A DNA stretch of 64,000 bases, from contig NZ_OX636706.1 of the NCBI RefSeq assembly GCF_951793255.1, positions 372,001 through 436,000 on the forward strand. Direction: 5' to 3'. How positions within the stretch are numbered: the first letter of the stretch is position 1; every line of letters starts with the position of its first letter. This DNA is from Desulfovibrio piger (GTDB taxonomy: Bacteria > Desulfobacterota > Desulfovibrionia > Desulfovibrionales > Desulfovibrionaceae). Shown here one piece after another: positions 42,625-51,418 of the stretch. The translations under genes and the position numbers were made by a program. The notes beneath the pieces are model-generated. The model saw nothing but the letters and a program-made list of their open reading frames with translations, searched no databases and was not told the DNA's origin.

Positions 42625-43784
42625 TATTTCTTCTCCGAGGGCAGGACGCCGAAAGCGGGCGTACCCGGAAGAGGCATATGCGGCAGCACCTTGCCGGAGA
42701 CCCCGCTGTCCAGCAGGGTCTTGTCCTTGGAAGCGGCCAGGATCTCTTCCATGGTTTCGTAATACAGGCGCTGGCGGGTCACGTCGGGAGCCTTTTCGTA
42801 TTCCTGGCGCAGCGCGTCGAAACGGCGGGACTCGCCTTCGGCCTGCCGCAGGCGCGCCACCCGGTAGGCCTCGGCCTTGTTGAGGATGGCCGCGGCCTCA
42901 CCGCGGGCCTGCGGCAGCAGGGCGTTGCGGTAGGCTTCCGCCTCGTTGATGATGCGGCTCTTGTCTTCGCGGGCACTGGCCACGTCCTTGAAGGCGTCGC
43001 TCACTTCCTGCGGCGGATGCACGTCCTGCATCTGCACGGCCAGCACCTGGATACCGGCCTCGTAGCGGTCCAGGACCTCCTGGAGCAGCACCGTGGCGTC
43101 GCTCTGGATCTTCAGCTTGCCGTCGGTGATGGCCGAGTCGATGAGGCTGTTGCCGATGACCTCGCGCATGGCGGCCTCGGCGGCGTTACGCACCAGGTTG
43201 GTGGGGTCGCTGATGTTGAACAGGTACTTGACCGCGTCGCTGATTTTGTACTGCACGCTGAACTGGACGTTGACGATGTTCTCGTCACCGGTGAGCATGG
43301 AGGCTTCCTTGGGCACGCTGCGCAGCTCGCCCTGGCGGAAGGTGGTGGCCTGCCCGGTGGAGCGGAAGCCCACCTCGCAGCGCAGCACCTGGGTCACCTG
43401 GGGCTTGTAGACGGTCTCGATGGGAGCGGGCAGCGCGTAATGGGGGCCGGGGCCTTCGGTGCGGTCGTACTTGCCAAAGCGCAGCACCACGCCCTCCTCG
43501 TCAGGGTTGACGATATAGATGCCCGACAAAAGCCACAGGCCCACCAGGCCCAGCACCAGCCAGATCACCATGCCGCCCGGCATCTTCATGCCGGAAAGCT
43601 TTTTCAGGGCATTCCCGCCGTCGAAGCCGTTATCGTCGCCCCCGTTGCCGGAAGGCGAACGCCGGGCACGCCGGGGCTGTTCGTCCTGGGTGTCATTATC
43701 ATCATCACCGAAGAGCGGACGGGAGGGGCGCTGCCCCTGCTGCCGTTGCCGTTTTTCCTGCAATTTATCCCAATCCCAAGTCAT
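42624..43784 (-). CDS. hflK: HflK, FtsH-protease modulator
   Basis: 386 residues. A charged N-terminus (MTWDWDKLQEKRQRQQ ... DDDNDTQDEQPRRARRS) precedes one membrane helix (about 73-93, GGMVIWLVLGLVGLWLLSGI) and a band-7 domain (VNPDEEGVVLRFGKYDRTEGPGPHYALPAPIETVYKP), then an Ala/Glu-rich coiled coil. It partners HflC. First gene of the four-gene hflK-hflC-repressor-mltB-like operon; a good sigma-70 promoter lies about 160 bases upstream. Confidence 0.93.
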   Translation of the reverse strand: MTWDWDKLQEKRQRQQGQRPSRPLFGDDDNDTQDEQPRRARRSPSGNGGDDNGFDGGNALKKLSGMKMPGGMVIWLVLGLVGLWLLSGIYIVNPDEEGVVLRFGKYDRTEGPGPHYALPAPIETVYKPQVTQVLRCEVGFRSTGQATTFRQGELRSVPKEASMLTGDENIVNVQFSVQYKISDAVKYLFNISDPTNLVRNAAEAAMREVIGNSLIDSAITDGKLKIQSDATVLLQEVLDRYEAGIQVLAVQMQDVHPPQEVSDAFKDVASAREDKSRIINEAEAYRNALLPQARGEAAAILNKAEAYRVARLRQAEGESRRFDALRQEYEKAPDVTRQRLYYETMEEILAASKDKTLLDSGVSGKVLPHMPLPGTPAFGVLPSEKK

Positions 43785-44139
43785 GTGGAGGACATCCCTT
43801 TTGCTGAATGGGGTTAAAGAACGCCTTAGGACCGGCGATCACAGCCGGAATGTCCGGGCTGTACGCCGTTGCCCGCGGCAGGAACCATCCTGCCGGAAGC
43901 CCGCTCATCCTGCGGGACAGGCCTGACGCGCACGGTAAAGGCTACAAATATTAAGTTGATACGTCACTGTGGTCAAGGCGAACGGTCTTTCTTGACGACC
44001 GGGCGCAAAAGACAGGCATTATGGCAAGAAATACCTGTCCTCTGTCAGCATGCCCGCCTTTCCGCATCATGCCAAAAAAAGTAAAACAGGGCCGCGGCGG
44101 CACCACTCCTCTGTTCATTCCTGTAAAGATTCAAAAGAG
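43785..44139. other. hflK leader and RNase J downstream region, no gene seen
   Basis: 355 bp between the hflK start and the end of the RNase J gene. It holds the hflK promoter (43948-43976) and, in the resulting leader, a GGCAGGA/TCCTGCC hairpin (43877-43894). I see no clear terminator for the RNase J gene and no coding frame. Confidence 0.5.
43948..43976 (-). promoter_or_regulatory. Sigma-70 promoter of hflK
   Basis: Read leftward: TTGACC (43976-43971), 17-base spacer, TAATAT (43953-43948). The match is strong for this GC-rich sequence. Confidence 0.72.
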
Positions 44140-45804
44140 TCATACCTCGCTGACGATGGGGACGACCACCGGATCACGTTCCAGGACCCGGCGGAAAAAG
44201 CGCCGCAGCGAGGCCCGGATGCCTTCCTGCAGACGGGTGAGCTGGCCGGGGCGGACGGATTCGATCTCGTCCAGCACCAGGCATTTGGCATCTTCCAGCA
44301 CATGGCTGTAGTGCTGCTCGAACACGAAGCCCTTGGAGAACATCTCCGGCCCGTGCAGCACGCTGCCGGTCTCGGCATCCAGCACCAGCACCACGATGAC
44401 CATGCCCTCGTCGCCGAGGATGCGGCGCTCGCGCAGCACGGCCGAGCCCACGTCGCCCACGCCCTTGCCGTCCACCAGCGTGCATTCCACCGGCACGGGC
44501 GGCTCCAGACGGATGCCGTCCGGCAGCAGGGTCAGGGGACAGCCGTCCTCCAGCAGGACCACGTTGTCGGGCTTGACGCCGCACTCGCGCGCCAGCTGCC
44601 CGTGCTTGAACAGATGGCGGTACTCCCCGTGTACGGGCACGAAATATTCAGGCCGCACCGCGCCCAGCAGTTCGCGCAATTCGTCACGGTGGGCGTGGCC
44701 CGAGGCGTGGATGGCCCGCACGCTCTCGTACAGGACCGTGGCCCCCAGGCGATACATCTCGTTGATGAGGCGCGACACGGCCTTGACGTTGCCGGGGATC
44801 ATGCGCGAGCTCATGACCACGGTGTCGCCCTTGCGGATGCTGAGCTGGCGGTGGCCGCCCAGCACCATGCGCGACAGCGCGGACAACGGTTCGCCCTGGG
44901 CGCCGGTCACCACCAGCACCAGCTGCTCGTCGGGCAGGTCGGGCACGCCGTTATGGGCGTTGAAAAAGCTGGGCGGCAGCTTGGCGATGCCCAGATCGCG
45001 GGCCATCTCGATATTGTTGGCCAGAGACTTGCCGCTGATGACCACGGTGCGCCCGCGCTCGCGCGCCAGGTCGAAGACTTCCTGGATGCGCTGGATGTGG
45101 CTGGAGAACAGCGTCACCACGATGCGGCCCGGGGCCTCGTCGAAGACCTTGCCCAGGGACTCCATGACGGCCCTTTCGGTAAGGGAACGGCCGTCGCGCT
45201 CTACATTGGTGGAATCGGAGAACAGCAGGCGCGCGCCCTCCGGCCCGGCGAAGTCGCGAAATGTCGCCAGATCCGTGCCGCTGCCGGCCAGGGGCTGGGG
45301 ATCGATCTTGAAGTCCCCGCTGTGGACGATGCGGCCCACGGGCGTCTCCACGCCCAGGCCGAAACCTTCGGGGATGGAATGGCACACGGGGAAAAAATGG
45401 AAGGTCATGTCGCCCAGGGCCACCTGGTCACCGGGCTCCACCGGGCACAGCTCCACCCAGTCCAGCAGCTCGTGCTCCCTGAGTTTGTGCTCCACCAGGG
45501 CCAGGGTGAAATAGGAGCCGTAGATGCGCGTGCCGCGCAGCTGGGGCACCAGCCACGGCAGGGCGCCGATGTGGTCTTCGTGGCCGTGGGTCAGGACGAT
45601 GCCCAGCAATTTGTCGCGCACGGCGCTCACCGCGCCGAAATGCGGGATGACCACGTCCACGCCCAAATGGAAATCATCCGGGAACATCAGGCCGCAGTCC
45701 ACCATGACCACGCCCGCGGAAGTCTCCCACAGCTGGCAGTTGAGACCGATCTCCCCCAGACCACCCAGGGGAGTCACTGTCAAAAATTGTTCAGAATCAC
45801 TCAT
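44140..45804 (-). CDS. rnj: Ribonuclease J family protein
   Basis: 554 residues. Metallo-beta-lactamase motif HGHEDH (73-78) is in LGIVLTHGHEDHIGALPW; the beta-CASP part has VHSGDFKID, SDSTNVERDGRS, SGKSLANNIE and the late GHAHRDEL motif; a C-terminal RNase J domain follows (VDGKGVGDVGSAVLRERRILGDEGM). Such enzymes degrade and process mRNA with endo- and 5' exonuclease activity. The start is uncertain: ATG 45804 (used) or GTG 45837, which overlaps the TolC-like gene and has GCGGGAAG upstream. Confidence 0.9.
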   Translation of the reverse strand: MSDSEQFLTVTPLGGLGEIGLNCQLWETSAGVVMVDCGLMFPDDFHLGVDVVIPHFGAVSAVRDKLLGIVLTHGHEDHIGALPWLVPQLRGTRIYGSYFTLALVEHKLREHELLDWVELCPVEPGDQVALGDMTFHFFPVCHSIPEGFGLGVETPVGRIVHSGDFKIDPQPLAGSGTDLATFRDFAGPEGARLLFSDSTNVERDGRSLTERAVMESLGKVFDEAPGRIVVTLFSSHIQRIQEVFDLARERGRTVVISGKSLANNIEMARDLGIAKLPPSFFNAHNGVPDLPDEQLVLVVTGAQGEPLSALSRMVLGGHRQLSIRKGDTVVMSSRMIPGNVKAVSRLINEMYRLGATVLYESVRAIHASGHAHRDELRELLGAVRPEYFVPVHGEYRHLFKHGQLARECGVKPDNVVLLEDGCPLTLLPDGIRLEPPVPVECTLVDGKGVGDVGSAVLRERRILGDEGMVIVVLVLDAETGSVLHGPEMFSKGFVFEQHYSHVLEDAKCLVLDEIESVRPGQLTRLQEGIRASLRRFFRRVLERDPVVVPIVSEV

Positions 45805-45814
45805 ACGGGACCGT

Positions 45815-47296
45815 CTATTTTCTTCTGGCGGCGCCACCTTCCCGCAGCAGGTCGGGATGATATTCGCCCATGGCTACATAGATCTGGGAAAGGGCCGTCA
45901 GGTAGTCGGCCTTGGCACCGGTCAAAGAGGACTGGGCCGAAGTGAGATTGGCCGAGGCGTCCAGTACGTCGAAGTTGGTGCCCACATGCTCGTGGTAACG
46001 GGCCAGGGCCACGTTATAGGCCTCCGTGGCCTGCGCCACGCTGTTCTGGGCCACGGCGATGCGCTTGCGGGCCTCCTGCACGGCCAGATACTTGGACTTG
46101 ATGTCGTAGCCCACTTCCAGCTTGAGGTTCTCCTGCTCGTAACGCATCTTGGTCACCTGCCAGCCGGCCTGCTTGTCGGCATAGTAGGTGGTGCCCCATT
46201 CGAACACGTTCCAGGTGGCCTGCGCCCCCACTTCCCAGTTGGTGACGTGCGAGCCGTTCTCGCCGGAACGCTGCATGCCGGGCGTGTTGCCGCTCTGCGT
46301 CATGCTGTAATAGCCCTCGATCTGGGGGTAGTAGTCGCTCTGCACTTCCTTCTGGCTCTTGCGGGCGATCTCCACGGCCTTCTGGGCCACATACAGGTCG
46401 GGGCGCTGGCGGTAGGCCAGTTCCAGGCACTGCTCCAGCGTATAGCGGAAGCCCACTTCCTTGAGCGTGCCGGTATAGGTATTGACGGCCGTGGCGTCGA
46501 AGCCCAGCAGGGTGTTGAGCCTGGCCAGAGTGGTGGCCTGGGTGTTCTCGGCCTCGATGAGCAGGCGCTCGGCCTCGCTCACGTCCACTTCGGCCTGGAG
46601 CACGTCCAGACGGGGGCTCAGGCCCACTTCGAAATAGGCCTGGGCGATGCGCAGCTGCTCGCGCAGGCGGGCCAGGCTGTCGCGCATGCTGCGGGTGTTC
46701 TCGCCGGCTTTCAGGTATTCCAGGAACGCCGTCTGCACCTGCTCGGTCATGTCCAGCTCGGCCTTGCGCAATGAAGCCTTGTCGCTGTCGGCCTGCAGGG
46801 CGGCCTTCTGGTAGGTGGAGAGCAGGCGGAAGCCCTGGAAGATGGGCTGGGTCACTTCGATGCCCCAGCTGTAGACGCCCATCTTGGGGTTCTTGGTGCC
46901 CATGGTGGCGGAAGGATCACGCTTGCTCTCGGTCTTGGTGGCGGAATAGCTCACGCCCAGGCGCGGACCGAAGGCACCGCGCGCGGATTTTCGCCCTTCT
47001 TCGGAGGAACGGCTCTCGGCTTCCTGCGCCCCCAGGCCGGGGTTGAAGCGCAGGGCATGCTCCACGGCATCGGACATGCCGATGCTCTTGCCCGCCACGG
47101 GCCTGTCCGCCGTCTCGGCCGAGCGCTGGCCGCTATAGACGGGCTGCCGGGCAACGGCATCCTGCCGGCCGGCGGACGCGGCAAAAGAAGCCTGGGAAGA
47201 CCCCAGCAGGACCACGCACAAGACCGCCGTGCCCAGATGCCGGACACAGCGTCCCCGGAAGGAAGAAAAGCTTTTCATCAACATAGGTCGCAGCAT
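45815..47296 (-). CDS. TolC-family outer-membrane channel protein
   Basis: 493 residues. Signal peptide (about 18-40, LGTAVLCVVLLGSSQASFAA), then two long repeats of the outer-membrane efflux protein family: AVEHALRFNPGLGAQEAESRSSEEG and CLELAYRQRPDLYVAQKAVEIARKSQKEVQSDYYPQIEGYYS each begin one repeat, and helix tips such as GLSPRLDVLQAEVDVSEAERLLIEAENT follow. It forms the outer-membrane exit duct of type-I secretion or RND/MFP efflux; no pump is nearby. Start ATG 47296 has GAGG close by; 47278 is an alternative. Confidence 0.88.
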   Translation of the reverse strand: MLRPMLMKSFSSFRGRCVRHLGTAVLCVVLLGSSQASFAASAGRQDAVARQPVYSGQRSAETADRPVAGKSIGMSDAVEHALRFNPGLGAQEAESRSSEEGRKSARGAFGPRLGVSYSATKTESKRDPSATMGTKNPKMGVYSWGIEVTQPIFQGFRLLSTYQKAALQADSDKASLRKAELDMTEQVQTAFLEYLKAGENTRSMRDSLARLREQLRIAQAYFEVGLSPRLDVLQAEVDVSEAERLLIEAENTQATTLARLNTLLGFDATAVNTYTGTLKEVGFRYTLEQCLELAYRQRPDLYVAQKAVEIARKSQKEVQSDYYPQIEGYYSMTQSGNTPGMQRSGENGSHVTNWEVGAQATWNVFEWGTTYYADKQAGWQVTKMRYEQENLKLEVGYDIKSKYLAVQEARKRIAVAQNSVAQATEAYNVALARYHEHVGTNFDVLDASANLTSAQSSLTGAKADYLTALSQIYVAMGEYHPDLLREGGAARRK

Positions 47297-47490
47297 ACAC
47301 CCTCACCGGCGGGCTTGCAATGCGCTTGTCGGCGGCCTGGGCAAGGGCGGCGCGTGATAGCGGCCTTTTGTCCGCAACACTCCACATTTCGATCGTTTCA
47401 CCTCTTTTTTGCAAAAAACGCATTGCGGCAGCCCGGCCCATATGCAGAAAAAGACATAATAAAAACAATATATTAAATATTATTTTTTCT

Positions 47491-47506
47491 TTGGCACGCT
47501 GCTTGC
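47491..47506 (+). promoter_or_regulatory. Sigma-54 (-24/-12) promoter of the sulfotransferase locus
   Basis: TTGGCACGCTGCTTGC: TTGGCACG, four bases, TTGC(T), a near-perfect match to the RpoN consensus (TGGCACG-N4-TTGCW). It lies 35 bases before the TauE-like start codon, after a 40-base AT-rich stretch that could help DNA bending. A sigma-54 activator gene lies at the other end of the locus. Confidence 0.82.
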
Positions 47507-47540
47507 TCAGCTTGTGAACAACATCACATCGGAGCAAGCC

Positions 47541-48290
47541 ATGATCATTATCCTCCTGGCCGTCGCCCTCATCGTCGGCGGCCTCATCGGAACAGTAGGC
47601 GTGGGCGGCATCCTGCTGATCCCCGCCCTGAGCGGCCTTGGCGGCCTGACGACCCATGCGGCCATGGCCACGTCCCTGTTCAGCTTCATCTTTACCGGGC
47701 TTCTGGGTACCTGGCTGTACTGCAAACACGGCAGCATCCACTGGGGCATCACCATACCCGTCTGCATAGGCGGTCTTGTGGGCGGCTACCCCGGGGCCCT
47801 GGCCAACGCCATCGCACCGGCCTGGATCCTCAACCTCATCCTGGGGTGCATCATCATCTTCGCGGGCATCTATGCCCTGTTCCCCGCCAAAGGCGGCACC
47901 ATCACCTACCGCCCCGGTGACGGCCGGCAGCGTCTGCAACTGCTGCTCATCGGCGCCACCGTGGGATTCGGCTCGGGCCTGACCGGCGTGGGCGGCCCCG
48001 TGCTGTCCGTGCCCCTCATGGTCATCCTGGGATTCACCCCCCTCACCTCCATCGCCACCAGCCAGGTCATCCAGATCACGGCTGCCACTTCCGGCTCCAT
48101 CAGCAACTTCGCCAACGGTTTCGTCGACCTGCACATGGCGCTTCTGGTCACGGTGGCCGAGCTCGCCGGTGTCGTGGCCGGCGCGAAGCTGGCCCACAGC
48201 GTCTCGTCCGGCGTCCTGAAAAAAATGGTTTCTGTCGTCTGCATCGTCGTGGGCGCATTCATCTTCGTCCGCGCCCTGCTGCAGGCCTGA
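47541..48290 (+). CDS. TauE/SafE-family anion exporter
   Basis: 249 residues, about eight membrane helices. GGLIGTVGVGGILLIPALSGLGGLTTHAAMATSLFSFIFTGLLGT and the mirrored GFGSGLTGVGGPVLSVPLMVILGFTPLTSIATSQVIQI are the paired glycine-rich motifs of TauE/SafE (DUF81). Members export sulfite, sulfoacetate or other organosulfur anions. I use ATG 47541, which has GGAG at the right distance; an in-frame GTG at 47514 has none. First gene after the sigma-54 promoter; the sulfotransferase gene follows 47 bases later. Confidence 0.85.
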   Translation: MIIILLAVALIVGGLIGTVGVGGILLIPALSGLGGLTTHAAMATSLFSFIFTGLLGTWLYCKHGSIHWGITIPVCIGGLVGGYPGALANAIAPAWILNLILGCIIIFAGIYALFPAKGGTITYRPGDGRQRLQLLLIGATVGFGSGLTGVGGPVLSVPLMVILGFTPLTSIATSQVIQITAATSGSISNFANGFVDLHMALLVTVAELAGVVAGAKLAHSVSSGVLKKMVSVVCIVVGAFIFVRALLQA

Positions 48291-48337
48291 TCGAAAAGAC
48301 CCCCAACGTCAAAAAATCCCCAACAAGGAGAAAAACC

Positions 48338-49492
48338 ATGCCTCTCAACCTCCAAGAACGTCCCATCTTCATGATTGGTGCCGAACGCTCCGGCACGACC
48401 CTGGTCATGGCCCTGCTGGGTTGCCATTCCCGCATCGCCGTTCCGGAAGTGGTCTGGTACTATCCCCGCTTCTACCCCTATCTGCACACCTACGGCGACC
48501 TGTCCGTCGAAGCCAACTTCCGCACTCTGGCCCAGGAGATGGTCTTTGGCCTCAAGACTCCTTTCTGGGGGATGAAGGTCAACCCCCGTACCATCGTCGA
48601 TGAAGTCATCGAGCTGGCCCCCGAACGCAGCTTTGCCGGTCTGTACGCAGGTATGCACATGCGTTTTGCCCAGTATGTGAACAAGCCCCGCTGGGGCGAA
48701 AAAACGCCGCACAACCTCTACTTCGTGGGCCCCATGCACCACGATTTCCCCAATGCCCAGTTCATCTACATCACCCGGGACGGCCGTGACGCCAGCGTAG
48801 ACTACATGGAATCCTCCTTTGGCCCCACCAACATCTATTGCGCGGCCCAGTCCTGGAAGCGCTGCTGGAACGCCGTCAAGGAATGGCGCGAACCTCTGCG
48901 TGAAAAAGGTCTGTGGCTGGACGTGCGCTACGAAGAGCTGGTGCGTGAACCGGAAAAAGTCATGCGCGGCGTGTGCGAGTTCCTGGGCGAGGACTTCGAA
49001 GAAGGCATGTTCGATTTCTACAAGACCGATATGTGCAAGGCTCGCGGCGCTTCCCGCGACCATGCGCCTCTGGGCAAGCCCATCAGCGACAAGTATATCG
49101 GTATCCACAAGGATCTGCTCTCCCTGCGTGACCAGCGCATCTTTGCGGCCGTGGCCGGCAAGGAGCTGGAAGAAGCCGGCTATACCAACACGGTGGAGCC
49201 CGAGATGCCCAGCCAGCGCATGGTCGAAAAATATCTGGAATTCGACGGCCGCATCCGCGCCGCCACCCTGGATGGTTTTGAAGGCCACATCGTCTTCGAG
49301 AGCTATAATGACTGGCTGGTGGACCAGCGTGAAGAACGTCGCAAGCAGGGCCTGTGGGATCCCGCCACGGCCCCCAAGGTTTTCCCTGCCGGCGATCCCG
49401 ACGAGGAATACATCATTGGCCTGCGCGCGTCCGACAAGTGGAAGAAGCACTTCTCCATCAAGCGCCGCTATGTTGGTGATGTCGTCCTTTAG
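48338..49492 (+). CDS. PAPS-dependent sulfotransferase family protein
   Basis: 384 residues. FMIGAERSGTTLVMALLG (11-28) is the 5'-phosphosulfate loop; WGEKTPHN (119-126) and FIYITRDGRDASVDYMES (142-159, Arg and Ser for the 3'-phosphate) complete the PAPS-binding set. EEAGY...MVEKYLEFDGR and a long C-terminal part are unusual. It should transfer sulfate from PAPS to a hydroxyl or amine of an unknown acceptor in the cytoplasm. AAGGAG precedes the ATG. The flanking genes are an anion exporter and an anion permease. Confidence 0.82.
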   Translation: MPLNLQERPIFMIGAERSGTTLVMALLGCHSRIAVPEVVWYYPRFYPYLHTYGDLSVEANFRTLAQEMVFGLKTPFWGMKVNPRTIVDEVIELAPERSFAGLYAGMHMRFAQYVNKPRWGEKTPHNLYFVGPMHHDFPNAQFIYITRDGRDASVDYMESSFGPTNIYCAAQSWKRCWNAVKEWREPLREKGLWLDVRYEELVREPEKVMRGVCEFLGEDFEEGMFDFYKTDMCKARGASRDHAPLGKPISDKYIGIHKDLLSLRDQRIFAAVAGKELEEAGYTNTVEPEMPSQRMVEKYLEFDGRIRAATLDGFEGHIVFESYNDWLVDQREERRKQGLWDPATAPKVFPAGDPDEEYIIGLRASDKWKKHFSIKRRYVGDVVL

Positions 49493-49590
49493 GACGCCCG
49501 GCCATCTGTAGTCTGCCCGGATCCCTGCGGGCGGCATGATATCGAGGGGCGGGCCACACGGCCCGCCCGGAATAAGGACTGGAGCCCGTC

Positions 49591-51069
49591 ATGTCTGAAT
49601 CGTCGTCTTCTTCCCGTCTGTTGCATCTCCTGGGAGGGCCTGCCCTGCTGCTGCTTGCCCTGGCCCTGCCCATTTTCGGCCCCATCGAGTCCCGCTTCGG
49701 TTTCGGCATCCTGTTCTGGATGGTCTGGTGGTGGATCACCTGCGTCGTGGACATCAAGCTGACCTGCCTCGTGCCCATCTTCGTGGCCTGCGTCTACAGC
49801 TACATGCCGCTGGGCAAAGTGCTGGAGGCGTATGTGCATCGTGAGGCCGTCCTCATCTTCGGCGCCACGGCCATCACCTGCGCCTGGGTGCGCTGGGGCT
49901 TTGCCCGCCGCCTGGCCCTGAACTTCCTCATGCGCGTCAACGGCAGCGTGCGCGCCCAGACCGCGGGCTGGTTCCTCCTTTGCGGGGTCACTTCCTTCGT
50001 GGTGGGCAACACCACCGTGGCCGCCATGTTCGCCCCTGTGGCCGTGGCATCCCTGATGTACGCCGGTTTCAACACCAACGAGCAGCGCTGGCAGTCCAAG
50101 GCGGCGTCCAACATCCTCATCGCCGTGGCCTGGGGCGCCAGTGTGGGCGGCATGGCCACCCCGCTGGGCGGCGGTCAGTCCGTGGTGACCTATGGTCTGC
50201 TCAACAAGTACCTGGGGCACGATATCTACTTCATCGACTGGACCCTGCGCATGGTGCCCATTTCCCTGCTTGTCATCGCCGGTGTGGGCCTCATGATGTA
50301 CTTCATGCATACGGACATGGAGCGCTTCAGCGGCAGCAAGGAATTTTACCGGCAGGAACTGGAAAAGCTCGGCCCCATGACCTATGAGGAAAAGGTTTCT
50401 CTCTACGGTTTCGCGCTGGCCATCCTCCTGGCCGTCCTCCAGCCCCTGTACGCCCCGTACACCAAGGGGCCCCAGTGGTCCTGGCTCAAGCCGACCCAGT
50501 TGTTCTGCATCATCCCGCTGCTCATGCTGTTCTGGCCCGCCCGCAACGCCAAGGATGAGACCATCCTGTCCGTCAAGGCCCTGCGCGAGCATTTCCCCAT
50601 CACCATCCTCTTCATGTGGCCCGCCTCTGTGGCCCTGAGCAAGATCTTGGCCACCACGGGCGCCGGTACGGTGTTCGGGAGCTGGATCACGCCCCTGGTC
50701 GGCATCAATGACACCCTGTCCATCGTGGCCTGGAGCGTGGCCTCCAACGCCCTGTCCCAGGTGACCAGCGATACCGCGGCCGCCGGTGTCATGGTGCCCC
50801 TGGCCATCGAATCCATGGCCAACTGGCGCGGGCTGGCCTTTGGGGCCGTGCCCTGGGTCTGGGTGACGGGCTCGGCCATCAGCTGGTCGTACGCAGTGGC
50901 TTCCGCCACCGGTGCCCAGGGCATCGTGGCCGGTTATGGCGCCAACCTCCGCACCATGTTCGTCTGGGGCATGATCGCGGCGCTCATCTCCGTGCTGCTG
51001 ACGATCCTCTACTTCTGGTTCACCGTCGTGGTCCTCGGTCTGGACTTCTACATCATGCCGCCGGTGTAG
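49591..51069 (+). CDS. DASS/SLC13-type anion permease
   Basis: 492 residues, 11-12 membrane helices. FVVGNTTVAAMFAPVAVASLM with WGASVGGMATPLGGGQSVVTYGLL, and the second-half SNALSQVTSDTAAAGVMVPLAIES with ATGAQGIVAGYG, are the paired SNT-like motifs of divalent anion:sodium symporters. It could import dicarboxylates, sulfate or an organosulfur anion; substrate unknown. It follows the sulfotransferase gene by about 100 bases, same strand, likely the same transcript. Confidence 0.8.
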   Translation: MSESSSSSRLLHLLGGPALLLLALALPIFGPIESRFGFGILFWMVWWWITCVVDIKLTCLVPIFVACVYSYMPLGKVLEAYVHREAVLIFGATAITCAWVRWGFARRLALNFLMRVNGSVRAQTAGWFLLCGVTSFVVGNTTVAAMFAPVAVASLMYAGFNTNEQRWQSKAASNILIAVAWGASVGGMATPLGGGQSVVTYGLLNKYLGHDIYFIDWTLRMVPISLLVIAGVGLMMYFMHTDMERFSGSKEFYRQELEKLGPMTYEEKVSLYGFALAILLAVLQPLYAPYTKGPQWSWLKPTQLFCIIPLLMLFWPARNAKDETILSVKALREHFPITILFMWPASVALSKILATTGAGTVFGSWITPLVGINDTLSIVAWSVASNALSQVTSDTAAAGVMVPLAIESMANWRGLAFGAVPWVWVTGSAISWSYAVASATGAQGIVAGYGANLRTMFVWGMIAALISVLLTILYFWFTVVVLGLDFYIMPPV

Positions 51070-51418
51070 CGACCATGTTTCCCGCCATGTCCGGCCTGTT
51101 CCCTCGCTTCCGGGCCCGGCATGGCGGCAGATATTCGGCAAGGCGGCCGTGCCGCCCTTCCGATCCCGCGGCGGGGCACACCACACCTCCCCCCGCCGCT
51201 CCGGGGCTGTCGTACCGAGCGACAGTCCCGGACCTGCATTGACAGCCGCGACATCCCAAGACAATTTTATGGATAAAGATGAGAAAACTAGCTAATGCAT
51301 AGACGATACTGAAAGATGTCGTCCGTCGCCTGTCTTTGCGGGCCCCCTGCCTCTTGAAGCCGTATGCCCGGTGTCATTCCGACGGCCCGCACCATATCCC
51401 ATCGGAGCAGGAGACATT
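51070..51418. other. Leader of the PrpR-type regulator gene, no other gene seen
   Basis: About 350 bp. It contains an imperfect 12-bp hairpin (51201-51231), a TTGACA box at 51239-51244 with only a weak -10 behind it, and an AT-rich stretch to 51300. No frame with support. Confidence 0.45.
51201..51231. promoter_or_regulatory. Inverted repeat before the PrpR-type regulator gene
   Basis: CCGGGGCTGTCG (51201-51212) and CGACAGTCCCGG (51220-51231), one G-U pair, 7-base centre. It ends just before TTGACA. It may terminate the permease transcript or be an operator. Confidence 0.4.

Noticed and set aside
49489-51264. Long leftward frame across the DASS permease gene
   Set aside because: Antisense shadow; composition (His, Gly, Asp, Gln) is typical of GC-rich complement strands.
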